A DNA stretch of 64,000 nucleotides from Paenibacillus sp. JCM 10914 (GCF_001315105.1 NZ_BAZR01000009.1:109250-173249); one strand, 5' to 3'; shown: positions 40,529 to 49,934, numbered from the stretch's first letter. Made by a program: numbers and translations. The notes: a model not told the origin generated them from the letters alone.

Positions 40529-40573
40529 CGATCATCTACTTGCGGGCGCGAACGTTAAGAGCCATGGGCGGGG

Positions 40574-40734
40574 ATGTTAAAACCGGACACTCATGTCATT
40601 CAGACTACGATACGTCTTGGATTGTTGGATGCCGACCATGCAGGAGATCACGCTGTTCAAGGCATGGTTAATCAGCATGGAGTGAACTGTTACAAGGAAC
40701 AGAATTGACATTGATTGATCTGCAAACGCTTTGA
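40574..40734 (+). pseudogene. Possible coding remnant
   Basis: A frame MLKPDTHVIQTTIRLGLLDA from ATG 40574 with a single-base shift near 40688 reads on to GVELLQGTELTLIDLQTL and TGA 40734. It could be the tail of a decayed gene. The rest of the 40529-40792 gap shows nothing. Confidence 0.2.
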
Positions 40735-40792
40735 TGGTTGACCGATGGATTTGGCAAAAGAGATCTAGGCTGTATCTTGGGAGGTTGGACTA

Positions 40793-41350
40793 ATGAATAC
40801 CATAGAAGAATCGTTTGTTCCATTTCCGATCTTGGAGACCGAGCGCACCCGTCTTCGTCCCATAACCCCTAAGGACCTTAGGGATATTTATGAGTACTGC
40901 TCGGTTCCTGAGGTCTCACAATATACGATGTGGAATACGCATCAGTCGTTAGAGGACACGAGGCGCTTCGTCGAATTTGTGCTGCATCGCTATGCGAAGC
41001 TGAAGGTGGGTCCTTGGGGGATCGAGCATAAGGAGAGCGGGACATTGATCGGAACATGCAGCTTTATCGATTGGGATAACCGTAACCAGAAAGCGGAGCT
41101 CGGGTATGTGCTGTCTAATGTGTACTGGAATCACGGCTTAATGACAGAGGTCATACGAAGGGTAATACAATTTGGCTTTGATAAGCTGCAATTGGTTCGA
41201 ATCGAGGCCAAATGTCACCCTGACAACATTGGTTCCTTTAAGGTGATGGAGAAGACGGGAATGGAACTGGAGGGTAGACTCCGGAACTACTTAAAGGTTA
41301 AAGACCGTTATGAGGATATTTTGGTCTACTCCATCGTCAAATCACAATGA
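40793..41350 (+). CDS. GNAT N-acetyltransferase, RimJ/RimL type
   Basis: 185 residues, ATG 40793 after GGGAGG. Acetyl-CoA binding motif region ELGYVLSNVYWNHGLMTEVI and RIEAKCHPDNIGSFKVMEKT are typical. It acetylates an amino group of a protein or small molecule. Converges with the LysR gene, overlapping its 3' end by about nine bases. Confidence 0.9.
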   Translation: MNTIEESFVPFPILETERTRLRPITPKDLRDIYEYCSVPEVSQYTMWNTHQSLEDTRRFVEFVLHRYAKLKVGPWGIEHKESGTLIGTCSFIDWDNRNQKAELGYVLSNVYWNHGLMTEVIRRVIQFGFDKLQLVRIEAKCHPDNIGSFKVMEKTGMELEGRLRNYLKVKDRYEDILVYSIVKSQ

Positions 41351-42217
41351 TGGCGATACTTTACGCTCAAAGTTGACTTTGATCAGATCTGCAAATGCTG
41401 AATAAGCATGGTTCCGAAACCTGTCGTTGCGCCGGATCAGACTTGTTGTGGTGTAGTTGAAGGGAGCAGGAATCGGAAAGCTACCTAGATCGGCACATTC
41501 CCCAGAGAGCACAGAACTGGGGAGGAGAGTCACGGCAAGACCGGATCTGACGATTCCGAGCAGTGTATCGAGCGAGGAGATTTCGATCATATGGTTGAGA
41601 GGAATCCCCTCGCTAAGCAACCAGGATTCAAGCGCATTACGAAATGGACAACCTTCTGGTGATACGGCCCATTTGGCAGATATCAGATCAGGAAAAGGCA
41701 CTTCCTTCGACTTCGTTAATAGTTTCACCTCATCTTGCTCCACATAATCTGCCACCAGTTTGGGTGCTGTAATGTCTCCTATTACAAATGCTCCATCAAG
41801 CTGATAATTCAGAACTTGAGAGATGAGTTCCTCCGAACTTCCTGTCCCCAGTGACAGATGAACCTCCGGGTACATGGTTTGATAATCGGATAAGGATTGT
41901 ATGAAATTTACACAATGTACCGTGTCTACCACCCCAATCCGTAAAGAACCACTCGGATAGGGTGTACCCTGCACAGCTTTAACTGCTTCCTCTGACAGGT
42001 TTACAATACTGCAGGCATACTCACGAAACGTCTTACCTTTCTCTGTCAATGATACTCCGCTGGAGTGTCTGTTGAACAAATGAACTCCTAATTCACCCTC
42101 TAGCTTCCTGATCCGGGCAGTCACATTGGACTGCACATATCCAAGCTGCTCAGCGGCACGGGTTATATTACCTTCCTCAGCAATTCTCAGAAATATCCTT
42201 AAATCCGTCAGTTCCAT
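41342..42217 (-). CDS. LysR-family transcriptional regulator
   Basis: 291 residues from ATG 42217, preceded by GAGGAGGGATT. HTH in the first 60 residues (DLRIFLRIAEEGNITRAAEQ, LGYVQSNVTARIRKLEGEL). Substrate-binding domain from about 90. Divergent from the SMR pair, separated by 137 bases, so it probably regulates ykkCD. Confidence 0.9.
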   Translation of the reverse strand: MELTDLRIFLRIAEEGNITRAAEQLGYVQSNVTARIRKLEGELGVHLFNRHSSGVSLTEKGKTFREYACSIVNLSEEAVKAVQGTPYPSGSLRIGVVDTVHCVNFIQSLSDYQTMYPEVHLSLGTGSSEELISQVLNYQLDGAFVIGDITAPKLVADYVEQDEVKLLTKSKEVPFPDLISAKWAVSPEGCPFRNALESWLLSEGIPLNHMIEISSLDTLLGIVRSGLAVTLLPSSVLSGECADLGSFPIPAPFNYTTTSLIRRNDRFRNHAYSAFADLIKVNFERKVSPSL

Positions 42218-42354
42218 CTGTAATCCCTCCTCATATTGTCATCATTTATATTGATGGCACAATCGATAACTATCATTATACGGTATGCCATTTTTGAATT
42301 ACAATCACAACGACCAATAAATCTAGTGCAGATGGATAAGGAGTGAATCGTTTC

Positions 42355-42702
42355 ATGAGAAAAGAATGGTGGCTTTTATTATTGGCGGGAGCACTGGAGG
42401 TTGTGTGGGTTTCGGGACTTAAGCATGCTGGAAACTGGTGGCAATGGCTGATTACACTGGTATCCATTGTATTTAGCTTTAAAGTCTTCCTAGATTCGGC
42501 TGCGAAGTTGCCAATCGGTACGGTCTATGTCATCTTTACGGGTCTAGGCACAGCAGGAACTGTCCTCGCTGAGATCGTTATTTTTGGAGAAGCTGCTAAT
42601 CCGCTTAAGCTGGTTCTCATTGGTGTCCTTGCGGCCGGTGTGTTAGGACTCAAGCTAGTCACTGGTGAGGCGGATATCCGTGAGAAGGAGAGTGAAGCGT
42701 AA
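42355..42702 (+). CDS. ykkC: Small multidrug resistance subunit, YkkC-like
   Basis: 115 residues. Start ATG 42355 with AAGGAGTG nine bases upstream. Four helices; E15 in LLLLAGALEVVW is the conserved membrane glutamate that binds substrate and protons. VYVIFTGLGTAGTVLAEIVI is close to B. subtilis YkkC. Forms a heterodimer with the next protein that exports guanidinium or quaternary ammonium ions. The stop overlaps the next start (TAATG). Confidence 0.87.
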   Translation: MRKEWWLLLLAGALEVVWVSGLKHAGNWWQWLITLVSIVFSFKVFLDSAAKLPIGTVYVIFTGLGTAGTVLAEIVIFGEAANPLKLVLIGVLAAGVLGLKLVTGEADIREKESEA

Positions 42703-43016
42703 TGGAATGGCTTGCTCTGATTGGTGCTGGATTATTTGAGGTGCTTGGGGTCATCGCGTTAAGACAAGTAACTCAAAAGAGAAGTATGAAATCCTATGTA
42801 TTTCTCGTATGCTCCCTTGGATCCAGCTTCCTGTTACTTTCATATTCGATGTCATTTATTTCCATGGGAACCGCATATGCGGTGTGGACTGGAATGGGAA
42901 CCGCTGGCAGTACTTTGCTTGGGATGTTTGCCTTCAAAGAGCCGAAGGAGTGGCGGCGGATTGCCTTCATCAGCCTAATATTAGCTGCAGCAATCGGCCT
43001 GAAAATGATCACATAA
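42702..43016 (+). CDS. ykkD: Small multidrug resistance subunit, YkkD-like
   Basis: 104 residues from ATG 42702. Four helices, E13 in LIGAGLFEVLGVIAL, and MGTAYAVWTGMGTAGSTLLG as in YkkD. Heterodimeric partner of YkkC. No guanidine-I (ykkC) riboswitch was found upstream, unlike in many relatives. Confidence 0.87.
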   Translation: MEWLALIGAGLFEVLGVIALRQVTQKRSMKSYVFLVCSLGSSFLLLSYSMSFISMGTAYAVWTGMGTAGSTLLGMFAFKEPKEWRRIAFISLILAAAIGLKMIT

Positions 43017-43152
43017 TCGGTTCAGAGAAAATTTACCACCTTTGAAGGATTTTTGACCATTGTATAGAATTTATTTATAGTTCGATTTTTATTGAACTTA
43101 TTAAGCGTTGCGTTTATATGATGTATCTATTTCGGAAAGGGTGGTTGTAACT

Positions 43153-44847
43153 ATGAAGTTTAGTGAATATCGCTATGAGCGTCCCGATGTGAAGGAATTC
43201 GAACAGAAATTCAAAGAGCTCCTGAACGTCTTTAACTCTGCAGAGTCTTATGAAGCGCAGGATCAAGCGATGACCGGAATCAATAAACTCCGCAGCGAGA
43301 TTGATACGCTCGCCCAGCTCGTTTATATCCGTCATTCCATCGACACCAACGATGAATTCTACAAGGCGGAGCAGGATTTCATTGATGAGAATGGTCCGGT
43401 TATTCAGGAATACATAACCGATTATTACCGTGCACTGGTGAATTCCAAATTTAGAAACGAACTGGAGAATAAGTGGGGACGTCAGTTGTTTCAATTGGCA
43501 GAGCTTTCGCTGAAGACCTTCAGTCCCGAGATTATCGAGGATTTGCAACTGGAGAACAAGTTGACAACCGAGTATTCGAAACTGATCGCTTCCGCTAAGA
43601 TTCAGTTTGAAGGCGAAGAGCGCACGTTATCACAGTTGATCCCGTTCCAGCAATCGACGGACCGAGATATGCGTAAACGTGCAACGGAAGCTTCGAGCGG
43701 TTTCATGGCTGAGAACGAGGAACAATTAGATCGAATCTATGATGATCTGGTTAAAGTAAGAACGAAGATTGCGAAGAAGCTTGGATTCGAGAACTATGTT
43801 GAGTTGGGCTACGCCCGCATGGCCCGCACCGATTATAACGCGGAAATGGTCGCTAATTTCCGTAATCAGGTACTGGAGCACATCGTGCCGATCGCTTCGA
43901 AGCTGAAGGAACGCCAACAGCAGCGGATTGATGTGGATCAACTACTGTATTATGATGAGAATTTTGCTTTCAAATCGGGTAACGCCACACCGAAGGGAGA
44001 TCCGGACTGGATCGTTAGCAATGGTGCGAAGATGTATGCAGAATTATCACCGGATACCGATAAATTCTTCACGTTTATGCAGGACAACGGATTGATGGAT
44101 CTGGTTGCCAAGAAAGGTAAGCAGAGCGGTGGTTACTGTACATACATTAGCGAGTATGGCGCACCGTTTATTTTCTCCAACTTCAACGGTACTTCTGGAG
44201 ATATCGACGTGCTTACGCATGAAGCGGGACATGCCTTCCAAGTGTACGAGAGCAGAGGCTTCGAGGTACCTGAATATGGTTTCCCAACACATGAGGCGTG
44301 TGAAATCCACTCGATGAGCATGGAGTTCTTCACTTGGCCTTGGATGGATCTGTTCTTCCAGGATGAGGCGGACAAATATCGTTTCGACCATCTTGCCAGC
44401 GGATTGATCTTCATCCCTTACGGCGTGACCGTGGATGAGTTCCAGCATTTTGTATACGAGAATCCGGATGCAACTCCAACGGAGCGCAAGCAAGCTTGGC
44501 GTGAGATCGAGAAGAAGTACCTTCCGCACCGCAACTATGATGACAATACGTATCTGGAACAAGGCGGTTTCTGGCATAAACAAGGCCATATTTTTAGCAC
44601 GCCATTCTATTATATTGATTACACACTGGCTCAAATTTGTGCCTTCCAATTCTGGAAGAAGATGCACGGGGATCAAGACGCTGCTTGGGCATCTTATCTG
44701 CACCTGTGCCGTCAAGGCGGAAGCAAGTCGTTCACCGGTTTGGTGAAAGAGGCCGGTTTGATCTCCCCATTCGAAGACGGTTGTGTCACGTCCGTCATTG
44801 GCAGCATTGAGTCATGGTTGGACAGCGTAGATGACAAAGCTCTGTAA
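43153..44847 (+). CDS. M3 family oligoendopeptidase
   Basis: 564 residues; ATG 43153 selected for AAAGGGTGG upstream. Zinc-binding HEAGH with H356, E357 and H360 and third ligand E384 in HEACEIHSMSMEF. Cytoplasmic peptidase that cleaves oligopeptides (PepF/PZ-peptidase related). Length is normal. Followed by a strong terminator. Confidence 0.93.
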   Translation: MKFSEYRYERPDVKEFEQKFKELLNVFNSAESYEAQDQAMTGINKLRSEIDTLAQLVYIRHSIDTNDEFYKAEQDFIDENGPVIQEYITDYYRALVNSKFRNELENKWGRQLFQLAELSLKTFSPEIIEDLQLENKLTTEYSKLIASAKIQFEGEERTLSQLIPFQQSTDRDMRKRATEASSGFMAENEEQLDRIYDDLVKVRTKIAKKLGFENYVELGYARMARTDYNAEMVANFRNQVLEHIVPIASKLKERQQQRIDVDQLLYYDENFAFKSGNATPKGDPDWIVSNGAKMYAELSPDTDKFFTFMQDNGLMDLVAKKGKQSGGYCTYISEYGAPFIFSNFNGTSGDIDVLTHEAGHAFQVYESRGFEVPEYGFPTHEACEIHSMSMEFFTWPWMDLFFQDEADKYRFDHLASGLIFIPYGVTVDEFQHFVYENPDATPTERKQAWREIEKKYLPHRNYDDNTYLEQGGFWHKQGHIFSTPFYYIDYTLAQICAFQFWKKMHGDQDAAWASYLHLCRQGGSKSFTGLVKEAGLISPFEDGCVTSVIGSIESWLDSVDDKAL

Positions 44848-44875
44848 CAATCGAATATAACTGGGATTTGAAGAT

Positions 44876-44920
44876 GATGCAGGATGACGACTTGGGTACC
44901 AGGTCCCTCCTGCATTTTTT
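44876..44920 (+). terminator. Terminator after oligoendopeptidase
   Basis: GATGCAGGA pairs with TCCTGCATT, inner TTGG/CCAG stem, then TTTTTT. Confidence 0.8.
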
Positions 44921-44944
44921 CGATGAACGAAATGGAGGAAGAAG

Positions 44945-45839
44945 ATGAACATTACATACAAACCCCTTAGTGAATTGCCGATAAAGCAGGCCTCAGAGCT
45001 GTGGAACAAGTCGTTTGAGGGCTATATCGTGAATTCTTCCATGCCGCTGGATCGCTTCATTGCTCGTATAGGAAACGATGGCTTATGCATGGAACGCTCG
45101 CTCGCTTGTTATGTGGATGGACAACCGGCGGGAATCGTGATGAATGGCTTTAGGGAATATGATGGGGTCCTTATCGCGCGTAATGGTGGAACGGCAATTG
45201 CTCCGGATTATCGAGGCAAGGGTCTTGGGAAAGCATGATGGACGCCAATTCAGCTATATATGAAGAGCATGGGGTGCAGCGAGCTTATCTGGAGGCTATT
45301 AGTACGAATGAACCCGCCATTAAGTTGTATGAAAGCGTGGGCTACACCCTTGTCGACCGACTACTAATTATGGGGATGGAACAGGCGGTTATGGAGCCTA
45401 TCGTGAATCATACGTCGTATAGAACGACGCGAGGGCTGGCAATCGAAGCCCAAGGCGTGCCGTTTTATTACCCGGGCGAGGTGTGGCAGACGGATATTCC
45501 GAACATGAAGGACGGCGAGAGTGTATTGGTACATGATGGCGATGACCTGGTCGGTTATGGCTTGTTCAAGCGCAGTTTTGATGAGCAGGGTAAGGTAACG
45601 GGAATTACACTATTCCGGTTTGAAGCGGCACCAGGCGCCTGGATGGCAAGTTGATTATCAACGCGGCTTTATCTGAAATCTTGCATCCGGATCAGCCAAT
45701 GAAACGCTCAGCTTTTAATATCCGTTCATCAAACTCTGTCTTGGTTGAATTGCTTGATGAACTCGGTTATGTGACGACCATGGAACAAGTATTGATGGTT
45801 CGAGCGTATGATGAACAGCAGACAGTCACGGCGTCTTGA
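44945..45839 (+). CDS. GNAT-family acetyltransferase, two frameshifts
   Basis: ATG 44945 behind GGAGGAAG. The N-terminal GNAT domain includes GGTAIAPDYRGKGLGKA, the acetyl-CoA loop. The frame breaks at about 45236 (GKA to MMDANSAIYEEHGV) and again at about 45640 (PGA to LDGKLIINAALS). One added base repairs each, giving about 297 residues. The second half resembles a second GNAT-like domain. Substrate unknown. Confidence 0.8.
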
Positions 45840-45860
45840 GCATGGAAAGGGTGTAGGTCT

Positions 45861-46412
45861 ATGAACGATCATATGGGGTTGGGCTTGTATCCCGCACTAT
45901 CCCAAAATATTCACTGGGGAGTCGTAACAGCACGGTTTGCCCTGGCCAACACAGACGCTGTGGATGAGGCGAAAGTGAGCAACGTGACGATCCTTCCATT
46001 CGTTGGAGAGCGTTGCGTTATTTTTCAGATTGCTGACGGTCGTTGGGAACTGCCGGGTGGTACGTTGGAGCCAGGTGAAACCTACCTGGATGGGTTAAAG
46101 CGTGAAGTGATGGAAGAACTCGGTGCAGAACTGCTCTCCTACCATCCATTCGGTTATTTTCAATGTGAATCGAGCAGCGCTCAGCCTTATCGACCGCACA
46201 TCCCCCATCCGCACTTCGTCCGACTGGTCGGTTACGGTGAAGTGAAGCTTGTAGGGCAACCGCTGAATCCCGTGGATGGAGAGCAAGTGGTCGCGGTCGA
46301 AGTCGTTTCGCTCGAGACGGCGGTCCATCGCTTCGAACAACAAGAGCGATATGATATCGCGGAGCTGTACAAGCTCGCTTTTGCCATACGAGAGCAAGAT
46401 AGTCGCAGGTAA
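45861..46412 (+). CDS. NUDIX hydrolase
   Basis: 183 residues from ATG 45861. Complete Nudix box GGTLEPGETYLDGLKREV followed by MEELGAEL (catalytic REVxEE). It hydrolyses a nucleoside diphosphate derivative. Just downstream of the GNAT gene, with AAGGGTG as ribosome binding site. Confidence 0.92.
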   Translation: MNDHMGLGLYPALSQNIHWGVVTARFALANTDAVDEAKVSNVTILPFVGERCVIFQIADGRWELPGGTLEPGETYLDGLKREVMEELGAELLSYHPFGYFQCESSSAQPYRPHIPHPHFVRLVGYGEVKLVGQPLNPVDGEQVVAVEVVSLETAVHRFEQQERYDIAELYKLAFAIREQDSRR

Positions 46413-46437
46413 GGAAGCAAGAAATGAGGGGACCAGC

Positions 46438-47559
46438 TTGGGTGTTGGAAGATTAGTACACGTATTTCATGATGTTTCGCGAAGTGAACGGATTGGCGCG
46501 GCAGATGATGTTACTGAACGTTTAGGCAGGAATATTGTCGTAAGTGTATACTACCCCGCGGAGACCGGGTCACAGGAACATGCCCGCGGTTATGATCAAG
46601 TGTTCTCTCCGTGTGGTGCGCAAGCTATGGAAATGCTGCAAGAAATGGGAGCTGACACGGATCTCCTGGCATCTCTCCCATCTGTTGTGTTCAACTCGGC
46701 CGAGCCGTGTGCGATGGTACATCCTTGCCCAGTTATCGTGCTTGCCCCTGCATTTGGGATCACAGGTGATATGTATACGTTTCTAGTGCAGGAATTGGTC
46801 AAGCAAGGATTGGTTGTGGTTGCAATAAGCACTGTCGGGGAATCGATGTTTACTGTGTTACCGGACGGGCAATTCCGGAGACAGGCACAAGCATTGAGAG
46901 ATATCGAGAGTACAGATGGAAAACGATGGAATGATTTACTTGAGACAAGAGTTGCAGATATTTTATATGTTACAGCGAATTTGTCTGAACTGGCTCGGTA
47001 CTTTCCGGATTCATTCATCCGGTACCACCAGGTAGGACTTGTAGGTCATTCGCTCGGCGGTGCCGCAGTTGTTGAAGCGTTGCAAAGGGAATCGGCAGTT
47101 CGTTTCTACGCGGCCATGCTGTTTGATCCAAGTTTTCATCTCATGGAGATGTATAACGAGCTAGGAATTGATATTCCATTGCTGCTTATGAGGCAGGAGG
47201 CTTGTACACGCGAGGAATTACAACCTTTATTTTCAGAGCAGGTGCTTGAGCCCTTCATTCAAGGTTATAAAGATCTGTACTTCGGACTAACGGGGTTTAG
47301 ATCAAGTTTGAAAGTGCAGGGAGCCGGTCATATGACCTTTAGTGATATCCCGGTACTGTTTAATGAGGGTGACGTTACTGGAGTTCAACAAGTCATCAGC
47401 AGGGCAGCGATAGCCTTTGTACGTGAGTTCGTGCAGGGTCAACACTTGGCTTATCGAAATGAAATGGCTACAACTGGTTTGATTGGAGAGGTCTTGTTCG
47501 AGATCGACGCCTTAGGACATGATGATCCAGGGCAATGCTGGTCAGTACAAGCCTTCTAA
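46438..47559 (+). CDS. Alpha/beta hydrolase
   Basis: 373 residues. TTG 46438 is chosen because ATGAGGGGA lies six bases upstream. The nucleophile is S205 in VGHSLGGAAVVEA; H of GAGHMTFSDIP is a likely triad member. VIVLAPAFGITGDMYTFLV forms the oxyanion region. It resembles PAF-acetylhydrolase or dienelactone-hydrolase-like proteins. No signal peptide. Substrate unknown. Confidence 0.82.
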   Translation: MGVGRLVHVFHDVSRSERIGAADDVTERLGRNIVVSVYYPAETGSQEHARGYDQVFSPCGAQAMEMLQEMGADTDLLASLPSVVFNSAEPCAMVHPCPVIVLAPAFGITGDMYTFLVQELVKQGLVVVAISTVGESMFTVLPDGQFRRQAQALRDIESTDGKRWNDLLETRVADILYVTANLSELARYFPDSFIRYHQVGLVGHSLGGAAVVEALQRESAVRFYAAMLFDPSFHLMEMYNELGIDIPLLLMRQEACTREELQPLFSEQVLEPFIQGYKDLYFGLTGFRSSLKVQGAGHMTFSDIPVLFNEGDVTGVQQVISRAAIAFVREFVQGQHLAYRNEMATTGLIGEVLFEIDALGHDDPGQCWSVQAF

Positions 47560-47582
47560 CCAGGACGATTAGTGTTGCTGGC

Positions 47583-47830
47583 CGGACCTGAGATCCGTTA
47601 TTTTGAGTAATTCAAGCATTTTCTGACAATTCCCGGACACCAGATCCGTTATGCTTGCGTTTGGGGCATTATAATGGATCATTTCGCTCAAATAAGGTAC
47701 CCTGTGTCCGCCAATGTTCAGATTCGGCACGAAGTATGGCAAATAAGGTATCCTATGTCCGCCAATGTTCAGATTCGGCACGAAGTATGGCAAATAAGGT
47801 ATCCTATGTCCGCCACAGTTCAACTGAGCC
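47583..47830. repeat. 51-bp-period intergenic repeat array with both orientations
   Basis: Five copies of a GGAC(A)...ATCCGTTATTT-like unit. Two forward copies start at 47583 and 47634. Three copies in reverse (AATAAGGTAYCCTRTGTCCG) start at 47691, 47742 and 47793. Steps within each orientation are exactly 51 bases. The last two reverse units are almost identical over the full 51 bases (ATGTTCAGATTCGGCACGAA). Because 51 is divisible by three, all frames stay open and give false small proteins. Confidence 0.8.
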
Positions 47831-47968
47831 AGCATGAATGAAATCATCGGCATCAGAATCAGTATGAACAACTATCATCGGCATAAACTCCACCATCTCT
47901 TATAGGACTGCGCACTATCACCACGATAGTGCGCAGTTCTTTCATTCGGTTGAGTATGAACCTTAGAG

Positions 47969-47997
47969 TTGCACATTTAGAGTAAATACTCTATATT
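47969..47997 (+). promoter_or_regulatory. SigA promoter of the TetR gene
   Basis: TTGCAC (47969-47974) and TATATT (47992-47997), 17-base spacer. The first operator palindrome overlaps the spacer and -10. Confidence 0.6.
47978..47993 (+). promoter_or_regulatory. TetR operator 1
   Basis: TAGAGTAAATACTCTA, near-palindrome with 7-bp arms, covering the promoter spacer, so binding would block RNA polymerase. Confidence 0.7.
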
Positions 47998-48003
47998 TAT
48001 ATC

Positions 48004-48019
48004 TAGAGTATTTACTCTA
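48004..48019 (+). promoter_or_regulatory. TetR operator 2
   Basis: TAGAGTATTTACTCTA, the exact reverse complement of operator 1, 26 bases further on, placed between the promoter and the ribosome binding site. Confidence 0.7.
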
Positions 48020-48041
48020 AAACATGGAGGCAGGTGTATCA

Positions 48042-48637
48042 ATGAGTTCAAGCCGGACGAAAGACCATATCATTCATACGGCCATCCAGTTATTTAATGA
48101 ATATGGCACAGGGGCAATTTCCACGAATACAATCGCTCAAGCGGCGGGGATCAGCCCTGGTAATCTGTATTATCACTACCACAATAAAGAAGATATCATC
48201 CGAGCGATCCTCGATGTGATGGTAAAGGATTGGGATTCCGTGTGGATAACGCCCAAGGACGATTGGAGCCCATCTGTAGAAGATTTAAAGTGGATTATTC
48301 GGATTAATCTTCAGCTACAGCTCAAGTACCGATTCTTTTATCGCGAGCTGATCATTCTTATCAAGCAGACCCGACGCTTCAGCAGTTGCATGAACAGATC
48401 CAGAAGGATCGCATGCAGGAGCAGCAGGCTTTTTTTCTGAAATTCGTGAACGCGGGTGTGATCCACTTAGATCGACCTTCTGAAATGGAGTCCTTATTGA
48501 CATCATGCTGGATCATAAGCAATTACTGGCTGTCCTTTCTCGAGAGCAGCGGTATGCCGACGGATGAGAGTCAGGTTGAACGTGGTATCGAGTTGATCCT
48601 GACCATACTCAAGCCTTATCTGACGGAGTCGAAATAG
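48042..48637 (+). CDS. TetR/AcrR-family regulator, frameshifted
   Basis: Start ATG 48042 behind GGAGGCAGG. HTH in residues 10-50 (HTAIQLFNEYGTGAISTNTI, AQAAGISPGNLYYHYHNKED). The frame breaks at about 48372. Adding one G (CAGAC to CAGGAC) gives LIKQDPTLQQLHEQIQ and continues to 48637, about 198 residues. It likely represses its own promoter and the downstream flavoprotein gene through the two palindromes. Confidence 0.88.
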
Positions 48638-48669
48638 AACATGTATGGGAAGGAATGTGAACTAAATAT

Positions 48670-49851
48670 ATGGTTAGAACAAGTAGAAGAGAGTTTTTGA
48701 AGAAAGCCGGTGCGTCCTTACTTGCTGTGTCATTCGGTGGATTGATATGGAGGGCAGTTGACCAGGGAGTCTTCAGTACAGGTAAAGGTCCAGCCTATGA
48801 GTTGTGGTCAGAGGATGAAACTTCAACGTTATCTGATCCCATGGCCATGATTCAAGCAGCAACCCTCGCCTCGAATCCCCATAACAGCCAGCCTTGGCTA
48901 TTCCGGGTTCGCGAGACATCCATCGAGATGTATGCGGATACGACCAGGAACCTGGGAACCATGGATCCGCTTCTAAGAGAAATGCACATGGGTCTCGGTT
49001 GTGCTTTGGAGAATATGGTGCTGACGGCAGCGGCCAGAGGATACCGCACTGAAATTCGTTATTTTCCGAAATCATCGGATAGGAGTTATATCGCCAGGGT
49101 AGACTTGGCACCAGGTACGATCGAGAGCTCACCGCTACAGCAAGTCATTTCTCAGCGTCATACCCATCGCGGTGCTTATGACACCGAACAAGCACTGCGT
49201 CCAGAACTACTGCAGCAGTTGCATGACACAGGTCTCGATAAATCTGAACGGAGCGTAAATTTGATTTGGCTAACGACAGAAGAAGCCAAACGCAGGACAG
49301 GGGAGCTTGTCATTTCCTCAACCGAAGCAATCATTGCCGACGCGGAAATGAGTCATGATAGTAACCGCTGGTTCCGCGGAGATTGGGATGATCTGCAGGC
49401 TCACCGGGATGGACTGACGTTGGACGCACAGGGAGGTGCAGCATGGATTCGTGCGGCTGGCAAAATGCTTCCGAACGTGTCGCATGACAGTGCCAATCAA
49501 TTCTGGTTGAAATCCACGCGCCAGACCCATGTTCATACAGCGGGCGCGTATGGTCTGATCACCGTTCCAGATCTGAAGAACCCAGAAGACAGAGTGAAGG
49601 CCGGACGGGTATGGCAGAGAATTCACTTGAAGGGCACGGTGGAGGGATTAGCCATGCATCCCTTAAATCAACCGATGGAGATGAGAGATCGCGAACTGCA
49701 TTTACATAATCTTACTCGTCCATTCGGGCAACAGCTTGAACAATTAACGGATCAAGCAGGGGAGGAAGCGATATTTCTGTTCCGTATCGGTTATCCGATG
49801 ACCTCGGTGCATCCGAGTCCCAGAAGAGCCCTCGAAGATGTGTTGATCTAA
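48670..49851 (+). CDS. Tat-exported nitroreductase-like flavoprotein, Acg family
   Basis: 393 residues from ATG 48670. Twin-arginine signal SRREFLKKAG (R6, R7) with a hydrophobic helix. The mature part contains NPHNSQPWLFRV, typical of the Acg FMN-binding oxidoreductase/nitroreductase-fold group, and QRHTHRGAYD. The protein is probably translocated folded with FMN. Acg-like proteins are linked to redox or hypoxia stress, but activity is unknown. Only 32 bases after the TetR gene, so likely its target. Confidence 0.85.
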   Translation: MVRTSRREFLKKAGASLLAVSFGGLIWRAVDQGVFSTGKGPAYELWSEDETSTLSDPMAMIQAATLASNPHNSQPWLFRVRETSIEMYADTTRNLGTMDPLLREMHMGLGCALENMVLTAAARGYRTEIRYFPKSSDRSYIARVDLAPGTIESSPLQQVISQRHTHRGAYDTEQALRPELLQQLHDTGLDKSERSVNLIWLTTEEAKRRTGELVISSTEAIIADAEMSHDSNRWFRGDWDDLQAHRDGLTLDAQGGAAWIRAAGKMLPNVSHDSANQFWLKSTRQTHVHTAGAYGLITVPDLKNPEDRVKAGRVWQRIHLKGTVEGLAMHPLNQPMEMRDRELHLHNLTRPFGQQLEQLTDQAGEEAIFLFRIGYPMTSVHPSPRRALEDVLI

Positions 49852-49934
49852 GCTATATCTTTTTGCTGCCTATTCCTTTCCCCAATCCTATGGCACAATA
49901 GGTGCAACACATTAAAGCGAAGGAGAATGGCATA

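Noticed and set aside
44047..44715. Minus-strand 222-residue frame
   Set aside because: Antisense to the M3 peptidase, which has an intact zinc motif.
47655..47837. Plus-strand repeat peptide
   Set aside because: Same repeat array read in another frame.
47569..47871. Minus-strand protein with repeated GGHRIPYLPYFVPN
   Set aside because: The 51-base period is divisible by three, so every frame stays open. No ribosome binding site, and forward/reverse DNA copies explain it better as a DNA repeat.
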